DNA from: Combretum micranthum
Taxonomy: Eukaryota; Streptophyta; Magnoliopsida; Myrtales; Combretaceae
DNA length: 64,000 nt
Direction of reading: 5' to 3'
Assembly: GCA_024138025.1 (NCBI GenBank)
Contig: JAMXBD010001387.1
Span: 310,001-374,000 of the forward strand
Shown here: positions 21,661 through 34,596 of the stretch, in pieces
Layout of the letters: every line of letters begins with the position of its first letter
How positions within the stretch are numbered: position 1 is the stretch's first letter
The notes under the pieces: model-generated
Seen by the model: the letters and a program-made list of their open reading frames with translations, nothing else
The model's database searches: none
Told to the model about the DNA's origin: nothing
Position numbers and translations under genes: made by a program

Positions 21661-22582
21661 TACCTATTCAGCTGGCACCTCCTCCTCATTTTTCTTATTA
21701 GAATTAGAATGACCACTTCCTTCCCCTTCACCATCACTCTCCAAACAACCTCCATGACTATAAATAGCACATCTATTCGGACACTCGATAACCATATGTC
21801 CATAAACCAAACATTTAAAACATTTAATATCTCTAGTCCGCCTTCCAGCACTACTATAATTAAACAAGGTAGAAATTGATTTTTCCTTTCCATCACTAAA
21901 CTTCCTATGACTAGACTCATGCTTCTCATCACCCTTATGACTACTATTACTCTCCTTTTTATCATTAGAACAATAAAATTTCTTTCTATTTTTCATATTC
22001 AAAAGAGTTACCTGACAATTTGCAATGTTTGTGTTGCCTTTCAACCTTTTCCGCCGTCAACATTTCTTCCTATAAAGTATTAATCCTTTGAACCACAACA
22101 ACATAAAAAATTTGAAACTTTAATCCAACAATAAATCTAGCGATAGCTTGATCCAAAGTTTCCATAATTTGACTGTATACTCTAAGGATTTCAAACTCTA
22201 GAAAAAAAAAACGTTGCTGCAACAACTCACGCATTTGGAGCCCAAGAAGTAACATCACACTCACCATTCCCCCTCTACTAGCTAATACATTTTTCCCCCA
22301 ATGTGATGCATAGCCCTTAAATTCAATAGCAACAAGCTTAACTCATCGCCCATCATCACAATCATGATAATTAAAGAGCTTCTAAATTTGATCATCCCAA
22401 TCATAATACTTATCCGCTCCACCGGTGCCATCAAAAGACCATACTTTCAGTTTTATGATCTTAATACTGCGCAATCCTCTAGTATTACGCCCATCATGGT
22501 GCTCATCAAAATTTTCTTCATGATCCCAAACTCTATTGGTGCGCATTCGCTCTACCTCCATCACCACCTCTTTCTCAGCCAT
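21661..22582 (-). pseudogene. gag: Element D gag fragment (CRM/Reina-like chromovirus)
   Basis: The start is at 22582 (MAEKEVVMEVERM). Then an IKLKVWSFDGTGGADKYYDW stretch (about 22462-22385) matches the gag N-terminus of chromoviruses with a single knuckle. Capsid remnants lie at 22267-22070. One CCHC knuckle, CFKCLVYGHMVIEC, is near 21816-21775, after a Ser/Lys-rich linker and before an acidic tail. Several stops and shifts break it. Exact clade is uncertain. Confidence 0.65.
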
Positions 22583-22928
22583 CTACTAATCCATGTCCAC
22601 TATGGGGTAATTGGACTCCTGGATTGTTCTCTAAGTCCTTAATAGGATCATGTTCATGTGTTTCATGAGTTTAAAGGTTTCCCCTAACAATTTGCTCAAC
22701 ATTTCTTAAGGTTTCACTTTGTTGTCACATCATTATTTGCATCCCTTGCATCATCTCCCTCATGAAATTCATAAACTCAACCATATGAATAGTGTTCTCA
22801 ACCTTAGGGGTCTTACCATCTCCATTTTTCCCAACATCTTTAAAGACGACAAACTTGCAAAATAAGCAACCAAGTCAAAGGCACTTGCCACACAAGCAAT
22901 CCACCTAAGCCACAATCTAGAGCCTTAA
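22583..22928 (-). other. Element D leader
   Basis: Between the D primer site and gag. Frames are broken; nothing further recognised. Confidence 0.4.
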
Positions 22929-22940
22929 GCTTTGATACCA
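22929..22940 (-). other. Primer binding site of element D
   Basis: On the minus strand TGGTATCAAAGC, one base from the initiator tRNA-Met site. A TG at 22944 could be the D LTR edge. E then interrupts that LTR at 23002. Confidence 0.7.
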
Positions 22941-23001
22941 AGATGATATGGCTTGGAGAATCTATTTATTTTTTGAATCAAGTGTTATATTTCAATCTAG
23001 A

Positions 23002-26000
23002 TGTAAGCCCTTAGATTTTTTTTATAGATTTATTAATCTTCAGCGATCGGAAATCAAGTAAAAATCCTAATAACCATCAAGTCAAAATAATGTGTTTAGA
23101 TTCGACAATCTCGTGCTCTTACCCCTAGAACAATAAAATCGAGATAAGCATAGATTATGGTCTGTAATAATATAGTGGAACATAAAAAGATCATATTCGC
23201 CAAAATTAAGTTTGTTTCATACCTAAACGGGTTTAGTTTTCAAAATTAGAGTCCAAACACACGGAACAATAAAAATATTCCGATAACACCATTGGACTCA
23301 TAATAATATAAGGATTCATAATATAATAATTTTAGAATTTTTCAATAACTAAAAATATCATATATAGCCTTTTTACGTGTATTTTTATTACTACTGGTAC
23401 TTTAATTGTTTTGTTTACTATTCATTACTATTAATCTATCTCTACTTTTTCTTACAACCTATACACCTATTTTCTTACAATTTTCATTTCTAATACAACT
23501 TTACATCTCTCACATCTTACTTTTTATTAACAAAAATACAAAAAAATAAAAATTTCTCCCTCTTTCCTTCATGATAGCATCGGCTCCCTCCCTCTTTCAC
23601 TCATATTTATTTTATTTTTAACTTATTTATTTAACACAAATTACCCTCCACTTTTTCCTATAAATACCATCCCTTCCTTTCACTTCTTTCACACATTTCT
23701 TACACTACCAAAACTCTCTCAAAATATCTCAAAAGTTCTCTCTACTTTCTTCTTCTTCTATAGGTAAAAATCTTTCAAGCTTTCTTTATGCTCATTAGCT
23801 TAGTATGAACATAATGTGTGTTTTCTAAACCCATGGAGGTTAGGAAAGCAACAATATCTTCATACTTTATTCTTGTTCATACCTAAATTCTATGATATGA
23901 TATTGTTAATAGATTAATTCTTATGTTCATGTAACTTAGTATGAATATAGTGTGTGTTTTTCAAAAACCTATGGAGGTTAAGAAAGCAACATTATGTTCA
24001 TTGTTCATATATTATGTTTTATTATTATGATTTTACAATTATGCTCATATTATTGTTATTGCTCTTATTATTATTATTTTTCCTTTTTTTTTCTTTCTTT
24101 TTCTTTTTCTTTGGGACTAGTCTATTCTTAGTCCCAGGAAGTCTTTATGAAGCTAAGGCTCCCACTACTTGACCTTATTATTATGCTTATTTGCTTCTTC
24201 TATCTTTTATTATCTTATTTTGTGATATTCTTATCTTTTTCATGACTATATAATCATATTCATGCATGGCTAATTTGTTGTGGTCCAATTAAAAAAAAAA
24301 GAGATTCTTTATTTAAATAAGACTAAACTCTTGTTAAAAGAAACTTTGTCACTTAAAAAAAAAAATTTCACCAAGAATTAGAAGATTTTTTTTTAACAAA
24401 TTCTTTTTTAAAAATTATATAAGCTCATAATGAAATTTCAAAATATTGATAAAATTTTTTTTTCAAAGTTTAACTAAGTGGATATATACTTTTTTTCCAA
24501 CAAATGGTAACATGAAAATCTTGATATAAAAATGATAACTTGTTACCATGCCAATTTTTACCAACTTCATGATAAAAACTAAAAACTAAACAAGTTTCCA
24601 AGCTAAGATAAAAATCAACTTACAAATTTTAAGAAACCCACTTAGAGAAATAAAAATTTGTCAAAAACCTAAGAAAGTAAATTTTTTTTAAGTGTAAACT
24701 CATTATTCTAAATAATAAAAGAATATAGATATAATAAGGAAATATACCATCAACACAACTCACAAACATTAGGTACTACTAACAACTTCAGAAAACTTTT
24801 GAGAACTCTATTTTTCAATTCATATAAATAAAATTGGTAGATAACTTAAAAAGACTAAACTTTATCTTTCTTTAAAACAACTCACCTTTGATAAACTAAA
24901 AGATAAAAATATAAAACACTTAATTATGATAACCCAAGGATTGATAAGTTTTATTCCAACCACTTAAAGAAAAGTTTAACAACAAAATCCAATTTTTCAA
25001 ACCATAAGAAAAGTTGTTTTATGGAAAATAATTAATTAGACAACACCTATAGCATCATGCATAAAATATGAGTCTATTTATATACCAAAGGCATTTTCCA
25101 ACCATATACATATATAAGTTTTGCTTAACAAGTTTTTCAGTGAAGAAAGGATTAGAAAATTTTGTTTTTAAAGGCTGGAATTTTCGTGGTAAACCTGTAC
25201 CCTTCTGTTCCGAGACCCAAATGAATTCTTCAATGAATATAATATTAGAAATAGATAGATCTTTTTTAGTAGGTAAAAAACGACATATAATATGCGAAAT
25301 TCTAAGTTAAAATGAGCAAGTTATGACCATTTTAAGTTGGAATTTCCACAAGTCTGATTTCTACCGCAAATAGAAGATAGATTTAGAAACTTTAAGTAGA
25401 AATTATATGAAAGACTCATTTTGGGTATTTCATCTTCTTTAGGTAAAGAAGGAACTTATATCACTTTCCTAGAGGACTACTTCAATTAGGAACAATCGCC
25501 ATGGAGTGAGTTAATCTCTTACTAATTACATTTCCTTAAATATGCTTATAAGTAGTAGTACTAGAAAATTAAGGGAACATAAATGGAATATTGTGTGAAT
25601 TAGATGTATGTTGTATGAAGTGGTTGTTGAATAAAAAGATAAGCATATCGAAAGAAGAATTGATGAATAATTTATGTTCTCTGGTAATGGTATGATGAAT
25701 ATAGTTTAGTCATCCTTAACTTGAAATTAACAATATTCGAGTAAATCAATATTAAAAATGATTCATACATGACACATTGTGAGTCACATTTATATTTCGT
25801 TACTATTCTTCGTGTGGCGAAACGAGGAATTATAGTGGTAGCCAGTAATAGCCGGGAAGTCTACACGGGCAAGTAAGAGCTGATAAATCTGCAAACTATG
25901 ATGGTCAAATGGGCCAGTAACCACCCAACCCTGGACATGGAGGGTGCAAATCCTTACTACATATGGTTTTCGGTTAATCGTGTGTATTTTGATTGCTCAT

Positions 26001-26550
26001 ATGATTGTTGCATACACATATACTTGTCTAAATTACTTATATGTGTTTTATGGAAATGTTTTAACAAGGGAGTTATCTCACTAAACTAGTATTGCTTATA
26101 CCCCTATAGCTTTTTGTTTCAATTTGATTACTTGTGTTGGCACCAAGGAGCCCTATTTGTCCGATTCGAGCCAAAGTTACTAGGACTTTTGGAAGAAGTT
26201 TGCATATTTTAGTTTTTGGTGTAGACTTATAAGAAAAATCTCTATAGTAGGCTTTTGTTACAACTATATATGTTATTTAGTTGACTTAGAATAGTAAGAC
26301 TTTAAGAATGGGGGAATACCCTAAGAGTTGTAAGAATTTGAACTTGATGAATATTACATGTTATCTTTATAAACTCTTGCATGCTTTTATTATCTGCTTA
26401 AACGTAGAACCCCTTTGAAGTCTCCTACTATCTTGGAAGCATGCTTTGCATGTGATATGGAAGCTCTTACATGACTAAGGTTGTCATTCATTAGCTTTGA
26501 TATTATGTGCGGCGAACTGCCACGTTTAGAGTACCCTTCGAGGCGTGACA
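23002..26550 (+). mobile_element. Solo LTR E (3549 bp)
   Basis: TGTAAGCCC to GGCGTGACA with a perfect duplication ctaga at 22997-23001 and 26551-26555, so it is a single LTR left after recombination. Landmarks: U3 block about 23331-23440, TATA 23659, donor 23764, inverted repeat 24113-24135, hairpin 25300-25342, mini-exon 25443-25505. It belongs to the subgroup with B, G, H and I. It probably sits inside the LTR of D. Confidence 0.93.
23659..23666 (+). promoter_or_regulatory. TATA box of LTR E
   Basis: TATAAATA followed by a CT-rich leader up to the donor-like site at 23764. The GC box upstream is degenerate (ATCGGCT near 23580). Confidence 0.6.
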
Positions 26551-26555
26551 CTAGA

Positions 26556-26992
26556 TTTATAGTATATTATAGGGTTGTTGTGATTTATAAAAAACTGAAA
26601 ATAAAATATATGAACATTCAATCCTTATATATGAAACAGCAAATGAAGAGTCTAACTAGTTGTTCTTATCAACTGATATTATGCTCATTTAAAAGAAACA
26701 ACAAAGAATAATCTTGAAAGGAAAAATCTCAATATTACTCAACGTAATTGGTCACAAAGGACAATACAATGTTCAAGATGACAAAATCTTTATCTAACAT
26801 AACTTTAATGATCATTATATACTCCCACAAGTCGGGTTAAGGTAAATATGGAAAACAAAAAGTCAAAAAATAAACTAGGAAACATAAGATCACGGTAACG
26901 ATTATGGTCATGATTCGAGTCATGATTGCTTTGTTCACCAACAAAGCAATTCATTTAAGTTCATCATGGAAGCGAAATACATGGGTCACAAC
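26556..26992. other. Unassigned sequence, probably remainder of D LTR
   Basis: No ORF or known repeat seen. It continues the sequence that E interrupted, so it may be D LTR. It contains a perfect small inverted repeat at 26925-26950 (11-bp arms ATTGCTTTGTT, 4-nt loop). Confidence 0.4.
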
Positions 26993-29169
26993 TGTAAGCC
27001 CCGGAAAATTTCAGTAAATAATTCCAAGATGAACTTCAAAAATAAACCCTAAAAATCACTCCAAATTAAAACTGAACTTTAACTAGTCCTAAATCACTAA
27101 CGAATTCAGAAACTTCTTAATCTTGAGAAAATGAAAATCTTTAAGCATAAAATAAGAAATCAATAGTCTTCAAATTCAAAACCACGACGTACGAAAAATT
27201 CCATATTTAACTCCGACTTATAAAATCGGGTAATATAGAACTCAAAAACAAATTATTAAAAAAGTAAATAACAATTAACTTTCGGAAATGAAACCCAATT
27301 CAAGAATTTCCGAAAACGTTAAAAGATATTAAATACTTACAAAAATGAAATGTAAAATAGATTTCTCACATTAAATATGTTGTATAAACATAAAATATCA
27401 GTTTCCAAATTGGCAAGGATCTAAACCGGAAAAATCACCTAGAAACCTTAACTAGAATACAATAGCTTAAGTCCGGCAATCTAGCACCCTTAACCCTAGA
27501 GGCCGAGGTGTAGTTAAATGTGTAGAATAGCTCGTAGCATTATAGGTTTGCTTAAAAATATCAGATTGGTAAATTTTTGACCTATTTCGAACCCATTCGG
27601 ATACAGCTTAGAAAAACGTGTCCCAGGGCTCGAATATAAAAAATATACCAACAGTATCGTTAGACTCGTAATTTCATAAGATTTCCAAATATATCAGTTA
27701 TATAATTTTTCGGGTTATAAAAGTTATAGTTATAATCTTTTATCCGTATTTCATTACTACCGATAATTAATTAGTCTTTTGCACTATTCACTTTTATTTC
27801 ATTACACAATTTTATTATTCTTATAAAGCCTTATATTTTTAGATAAATATTTTATATATTATAGAAAATTTTATTTTTCTAAAATTTAGTTCATTTTTTG
27901 TCTTTATGGGATCAGATTCTGTTTAAGACTCGATACTAAAAATAAAATAAATTAATTTAATAATTATAAAATATTTGAAAAATATTTTTATTTTTATAAA
28001 ATAATTTTTTTAGAATTTTTCGGGTTATAAAAATATCATTTATAGCCCATATTCGCGTATTTTGATCATACCGGTAATATATTTGTTAAAATACTAAAAT
28101 AATTCAAATAATTATTTAATTTTAATTATGAAAAATCTGCTACGAATATTTGAAATAAATTTTCTAATTTTATTTTATTTTATTAAGAAAGTGCTTTTAC
28201 AACCCATACCTTCAAGTATACCTTACACATATCACTTCTTTTTCATTTCAATCTTTCTACACTCTATCCCACACTTTATGGCAGATTTTTCCCCTTCTTT
28301 ATGGCTACCATTGTCCTTTATTTACTCCTATTTTGACTAAAATAAATAAATTCTACTCCTTAAAGAAGCTATACATACACATTTATTACACAATTTAATT
28401 TCAAGTCAAAATTCAACAAAACACACACTCTCTCTCTCTCTCTCCCCCAATTCACGTGAACCACCACCAACCCCAACCCCCCCCCACCCCAAAAAAAAAA
28501 AAAAAAAATCTGCCTTGTTTTATTTTTTTTCCTTATTTCATTCATTAATACACTCATTTTTTCTCTCTCTTTCATTTACTTATTTTTTCCTTTTTCATTT
28601 CTTAGCTTTTCTCTATCTTTTTCCTCTCTTTCTTCTTCATTTTTGCTCTTGTTCTTAGAAGAACCAAGCTGCCCCCATTCCATTCTTGAGCCTCCACACA
28701 TATTTCTTGAAGATTTTTAAGCAAATCTTCTTCTTAAAGCTTCCATGGGTAATATAGGTAAAGTGTAATGAAGGTTTCATGCATCAAATGAACTTCCATA
28801 AGCTCAAAAGCTTAGGATGATGATGCCAAAAATGAAACACTCCTCTTCTCCGTTATTATTATCTTGTATCATAATTATTTTCTTGTTTAAAGTTGTTATA
28901 TTTTGTAGATCTAACTTTTTGTATCTTTGATTTTTGTTTATGCCATAGATCTTGCTATTTGAGTTATTATTTTTGTTATTGCTTATGATTTATGCATATA
29001 TTCCTCATTCACATGTGTTCATGCATTTAAAACTAGTGTAGTAAACTAGATCTAATGTTTTGAGTTCATAAAATGCATTAGACTATGTTTTATATTCATG
29101 GATAACTTGTAATAGAATGATGATAGTAGGAAAGTTGTAGAAAACTCAAGATCTATTTTATTTTCAATA

Positions 29170-30420
29170 AAAATCATTTTTGAAAATTCGGATGAAAATG
29201 GAACCATATTTAGAAAAGTTGTTTTTCAACTTCAAAATGTGTATTTTTCATTTAAAATGAAGGGCTTAGGGTATAGATAACATAAATGAAAGATTTTTAT
29301 GAGTAAAGTTTAAATCTATGAGTTTATAGGTTACCATCATGGGTTTCATTTAGATGTATGTTCATATTATGTGTAGATCTTAGATTTGAACTTAAACAAA
29401 AAAAATGTGAAATTCGTATTTTGGTAAGACCCCTATTTAAAAACCACTTTCCAAGTGTCAAAATGAAGTTTTTACTTAAGATAATGAAGGCTTAATGTGT
29501 ATATATCATCAAGACTTCTTTTAACAAGAATCAAAGGTGATTTTCAAAATAAAAATCTTATTTTCGATTTAGGTCAAGACATATTTTAAAAACATGTTTT
29601 CTAACTCAAAAATGAAGTTATTATTCAAGATATGAAGGGTTCTTAGGATAGGATATGTAAGGAATGGATTTTCATAAGTATAGATAGATTTTATCAAAAG
29701 ATATGACCAAAAATGAATTTTGTAAATTCGGATCCCAACCAAGACTAATTTTGAAAACCCATATATCAACTCAAAAACTCATGTTTTATGTGAAAAATGA
29801 AGGGTATAGGTAATAGGTATCATTAAGTGGTGATTTTTACAAGTTGAAATGAGTTTGGATATGAGTAATGTGTAAAAAAAAAAGTAGAATCAAGATGGAA
29901 AATTTTGAGTTAGTAGTCAAATTGTGAAATTCGTAATTTTGAATGAAGGCCATAAGAACATCTATTATCCAAGCTCAAAATGAAAGTTTTATGTAATGAA
30001 TGGAGTCCTTAAGTAATAGGTACCATAAAGTCTTAAATTTTAATGCCTTGCATAAGTTTTTCCCAAAGGAATCATTCAAGAAGTGAATTTCTAAAATTCG
30101 GATTTTTGAGTAAATCATATTGGAAAACATATTTGCAAAGTATAAAATGCAAATTTTTATGCAAGAATGAAGTCCTTAGTGGTTATGTATGATTGAGACT
30201 TAATTTCCTAAATATCAAATGATTTTTACCTAAAGAAATCACTCAAAAACTAATTTTTACAAAATTTGGATTTTGGAATCAACCCTACTTGAAAATATGT
30301 TTACAAAATATAAAATGGAAATTTTTATGTAGAAATGAAAGTCATAAGTAATATATATATGTTGAAGACTTAATTTTAACAAAAATAATTATATTTTCTT
30401 AAGTAATGAATCCAAAACAA
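29170..30420 (+). repeat. Degenerate tandem repeat array in LTR F
   Basis: Seven diverged units of about 170-200 bp, each opening with AAATTCGG or AAATTCGTA and carrying AAAATGAAG and a TAGG.ATAG.TAT motif. A, L, X and J right have three units in the same place (for A 3630-4110, X 52677-53160, J 61352-61830). Confidence 0.75.
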
Positions 30421-32625
30421 ATGAAAATGATCAAAGTTAGAAAACTAGATTTTTCACAAGTAGTTGTTATTATGATCTTGTAAAATAAAAAGTTATAAAA
30501 TTTTCTTTTAGCAAGAATCATCAAGGTCATGGATACATCAAACTCATCTCATGTCATTCATGTTAGGAAATCATTCATATTGCATCTATAGCTAATTTAT
30601 ATAGTAGGAACATTACAAACATTTACAAAACTATTTTTCGGAAATTGAAATTGTTACTGCCCTAATCTGATCTGAACTTTTCAAAGCTTCAAAGTTTTCA
30701 AAGCTTGAAAATAATATTAGAATTAGATAGATCTTTCGAAGTAGACAGAAATAGATATATAATTTGCGAGATTCCGAGTTAAAATGACCAAGTTATGACC
30801 ATTTTAAGTTGGAATTCCCGCTTAGGACAAGAATTACGAATTTGATAGTTCGTATAAAATCGTTTGGATTAGTTTGAGTTGAAATACTTATTAGAGTATT
30901 TCTTCCTTTTTAGGTGATCCCGAATACGACGATTCTCTACCACCAGATTATTTTTACTAAAAGACTGGTGATCCAATGGCTGAGTGAGTTTTCTCCTTAT
31001 TTTGTTACCTTGTTTATGCTTGTAGCTAGTTGCATTAGAATTATAGGAATAAGATAAAAATCGATATGAATGGGGATGGGATATATGATGAGACCGTGAT
31101 GAATGTATGCCAAAGAATACTAAAGCATATCGAAACCACGATTTGATTGGAAAACTGCACTGTTCATATTATTTCTGTTATATGTATGATATTGGTTGGT
31201 CACTCTAAAGAATGTATGAATATTTTGACCTAAGCAAAAAAATTAAATTGGTCATGCATCGCATCGGACATATTGCATTTGGTAGTATGCTACTCCTACG
31301 TAGGTCGATCGGTATAGTCCATTGATAACTCGTTTGGATAACAAGACCGGTGCCAGAGCTCATTCATGGGTACTAAGGTGCATGTGGATGCATTCCTTGG
31401 ATGAGCCTAGCCGAGCCGAGTGCTATTGTAAACCCCCAAAAATTTTCATAATTCATAGAAAATAATTCTAAAAGTTTAGAATTTAAATCCCAAAAATCGA
31501 CTCACATTAAAACCAAATTCTAAATCAAGACAAGTGCCAGAAACGAAACCCTAAAAATCGAACCAATTTAAAACTTAATTCCAAATAAAGATCAAACACG
31601 AATTTTCTCAATCTTGAGAAAACAAGAACCCTTGAAACAAAATATAAAGTCCAACTACCGATTTAATCAACGTTCGTACATCAATTAAATCATCTAACCG
31701 TTTCCTAACACGCAAAACAAGACAATATATCCAAATAACGATCAACAGCAAAATCTTAAAACCTTCGATAAAATTTAGAAATCACAAATTCCAAATTCTC
31801 ACCAAAAGTCAAACTGAGTCAACTCATAACCCTAGACTCGGTTAAACGATTCCGAGAACTAAAAAAACTATTAAATAATCACAAATAAAATAAAATATAA
31901 ATTTCGAGCTAAGATTCTAAAACGATCAAGACTCGAAAATTATACGATCTTAAGAATATCTCGACGAAAACGGAAATCAAAACGGAACCCTACAAGTCAA
32001 CAAGTCTATAACGAACCCTAGTGTTTAAAATCCGGCAATTCCGCATTTTCAAACCCTAGAAAACGAAATTAAGTTAATGACTTAGAATAGTTCGTAATAA
32101 CGTAGGTAACATAAAAATATCATATTCGCGAATTTTGAGTGACCTTCGGACCTAAACGGGATCGGTTCCGAAAAGCGTGTCCCGGAGCTCGGAATATTAA
32201 AAATATTCCGTTTATACCAATAGACTCGTAAAAATACAAGGATTCCAAAAATATCAGTTTTAGAATTTTTCGGTAGCTAAAAATTACAGATATCGCATTA
32301 TTACACGTATTTTTATTACTACCGGTACTTTAATTGTCTAGTCTACTATTCATAGTACTTTTTTACTATTCATTACTATTTCACTATCTCTACTTTTTCT
32401 TACACCTACATATCTATTTTCTTACTTTTTATATTTCCAATACACCTTTTATCAAATCATACCTTACATATTAATTATTTTCTTGCAAATTTCACTCAAA
32501 GATCAACTCACACACTCTCCAACACCCCATGGCCGGCGCAAATTGACCCTCCCTCTCCTCTATTTTAATTTATTTTTCCTTTATCCAATTCACTCTTAAT
32601 TCTTTCACAAAACTCTATAAATACC

Positions 32626-32633
32626 ACCTCTCC
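32626..32633 (+). promoter_or_regulatory. TATA box of LTR G
   Basis: TATAAATA with GGCCGGCGC about 90 bp upstream and a pyrimidine-rich leader downstream. Confidence 0.62.
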
Positions 32634-34596
32634 TCTTCTCATTTCTTCACACCTTTCTCAAGGAAAGAATTTATGCAAAAATTCTCTCTAAACACTCTCT
32701 CCATACTCTTACAAGAACTCTCTTCTTGTAAGAAGAAAATCTCTCCTACCAAAACTCTCTTTATGCAATACAACTACCATCTCTTCATAACCACATAACC
32801 ATACATTCACTACCATCTTCATACCTCTTACATACTTTGGGTAAATATTTATTCCATCTATTATTCATCCATGTCATGTAACTTAACATGACTATGGTGT
32901 TGTTTTGAAACTCATATGAGTAGTAAAAGCAACAACATATTCATGTTTTGTTCTTGTACATAAGCTTCCTATTTTATTATGTTGTTATTAATTGTGATTA
33001 TTTGCTTATATATATATATTATGTATATTATGTATATATATTTATTTAGAGCATATAAGCTCATTTGTTATTTATTTATTTTCAAGTTATGCAATTTATT
33101 TATTTTATGTTGATATTAAGACTAGTCTTTCTAGTCTTAGACTTGTCCATATCAAGTCAAAACAATCTTTTATTTATTTTCTTTAATCTTTCGGGACTAG
33201 TCCATTCTTAGTCCCGGATGCTTTGATAAAGCTAAGGCTCAATACTTGATCGGGATTCCTTGATGAAGCTAAGGTTCCCAATGCTTGATATTTTATTTTC
33301 TTGCTCATTAATTATTTTTAGTATTTTCTTATGTTTTATTATTTTATATGCTCATGATACTTGCATTTGCATAATGTTAATGTCTCAACTAGTCTAAAAA
33401 AAAAAGAATCTTGTTTTACTAAATGAGCTCAAAGCTAAGTTTCCAATTATATGATTTACCACAAAAACATGAAGTTATTATCAACAACCTAGAAATAGAA
33501 TAATACAAGTTTTCTCAAATAACAAAAATAGTTTTATCAAGAAAACGTAAGAAATAAATGTTTTCCTTGTATTTTATGGTAATCTAAGTTTTTAGAAAAA
33601 TAAATCGTTCATATTGAAAGTTTGAGACTTAAATTCTTTTCTAAAACTAAGGAACAAACTAGTTTTCAAAGTTAAGACAAAAATCAACTCATCAAGTTAT
33701 GAACCCACTTAGGAAAAATAATGATTTTCAAATTTCTAAAAGAAGGAACTAATTTTCAAAGGAATATAAATGAGGTAAGATTTATAATAATGGATTTTAT
33801 AAAAATGATTCTTTTCAAAAGAAATGAAAGAACAAGTTTTGGAAAGCAAAAGCTTATATTTTAGGAATGAATATAAGAAGGAAAAATTCATTTTCTAAAA
33901 CCATCATAAATACAAAATTATAAAAATGTTTTGAACAACCTAATATACTTTTTGATAAAAATAGATCTTTTATCACTAGAAGCGAAATTTATGAAAAACT
34001 AAGGTTAAAAGGAAAATTTACTTGTTTTGGAAAAGGAAATGAAGAAAATAAAATAAGAATATACTCATTTATAACAACCTAGTAAAAATATAAAGTTTCT
34101 TTAAATACTTGAAAAGAAAATTTCAAAGTTAAAGTTTAAATGAATTGTTTTATGAAATAAATTGTTGAGACACTACCATTAAGATTTTTGCATATAAAGT
34201 AAGCATACCTATATATTCAAAAGTGTTTATCAAATATATATTTATATTGTTACAAAAGGATTTTCTTTAAAATGAAGTTGAGTTAGAAAATGGATTTCGT
34301 AAAAGTTTAGAAAATTGGTTTTAAATCTGTACCTGACGTTTTCGGAACCTAAATGACCTTTTATGACCAAGATAAGTTTAGAAATGGATAGAACTTTTCG
34401 AATAGGTAGAAAACGGTATATCATATGCGAAATTCCGAGTTAAAATGAGCAAGTTATGGCCATTTTAAGTTGGAATTTCTTCTTATACAATTTTACCGCG
34501 ATTTTAAGTAAAGTTTAGAATCTCCAAGAATAGAAATTCATGGAAGACTTATCCCGGGTATTTCTTTTGTCTAGGTGACGAAGGATACGAGAATAC

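Noticed and set aside
23954..24172. ORF with long Leu/Phe run
   Set aside because: Encoded by a T-rich low-complexity run in LTR E; absent in relatives.
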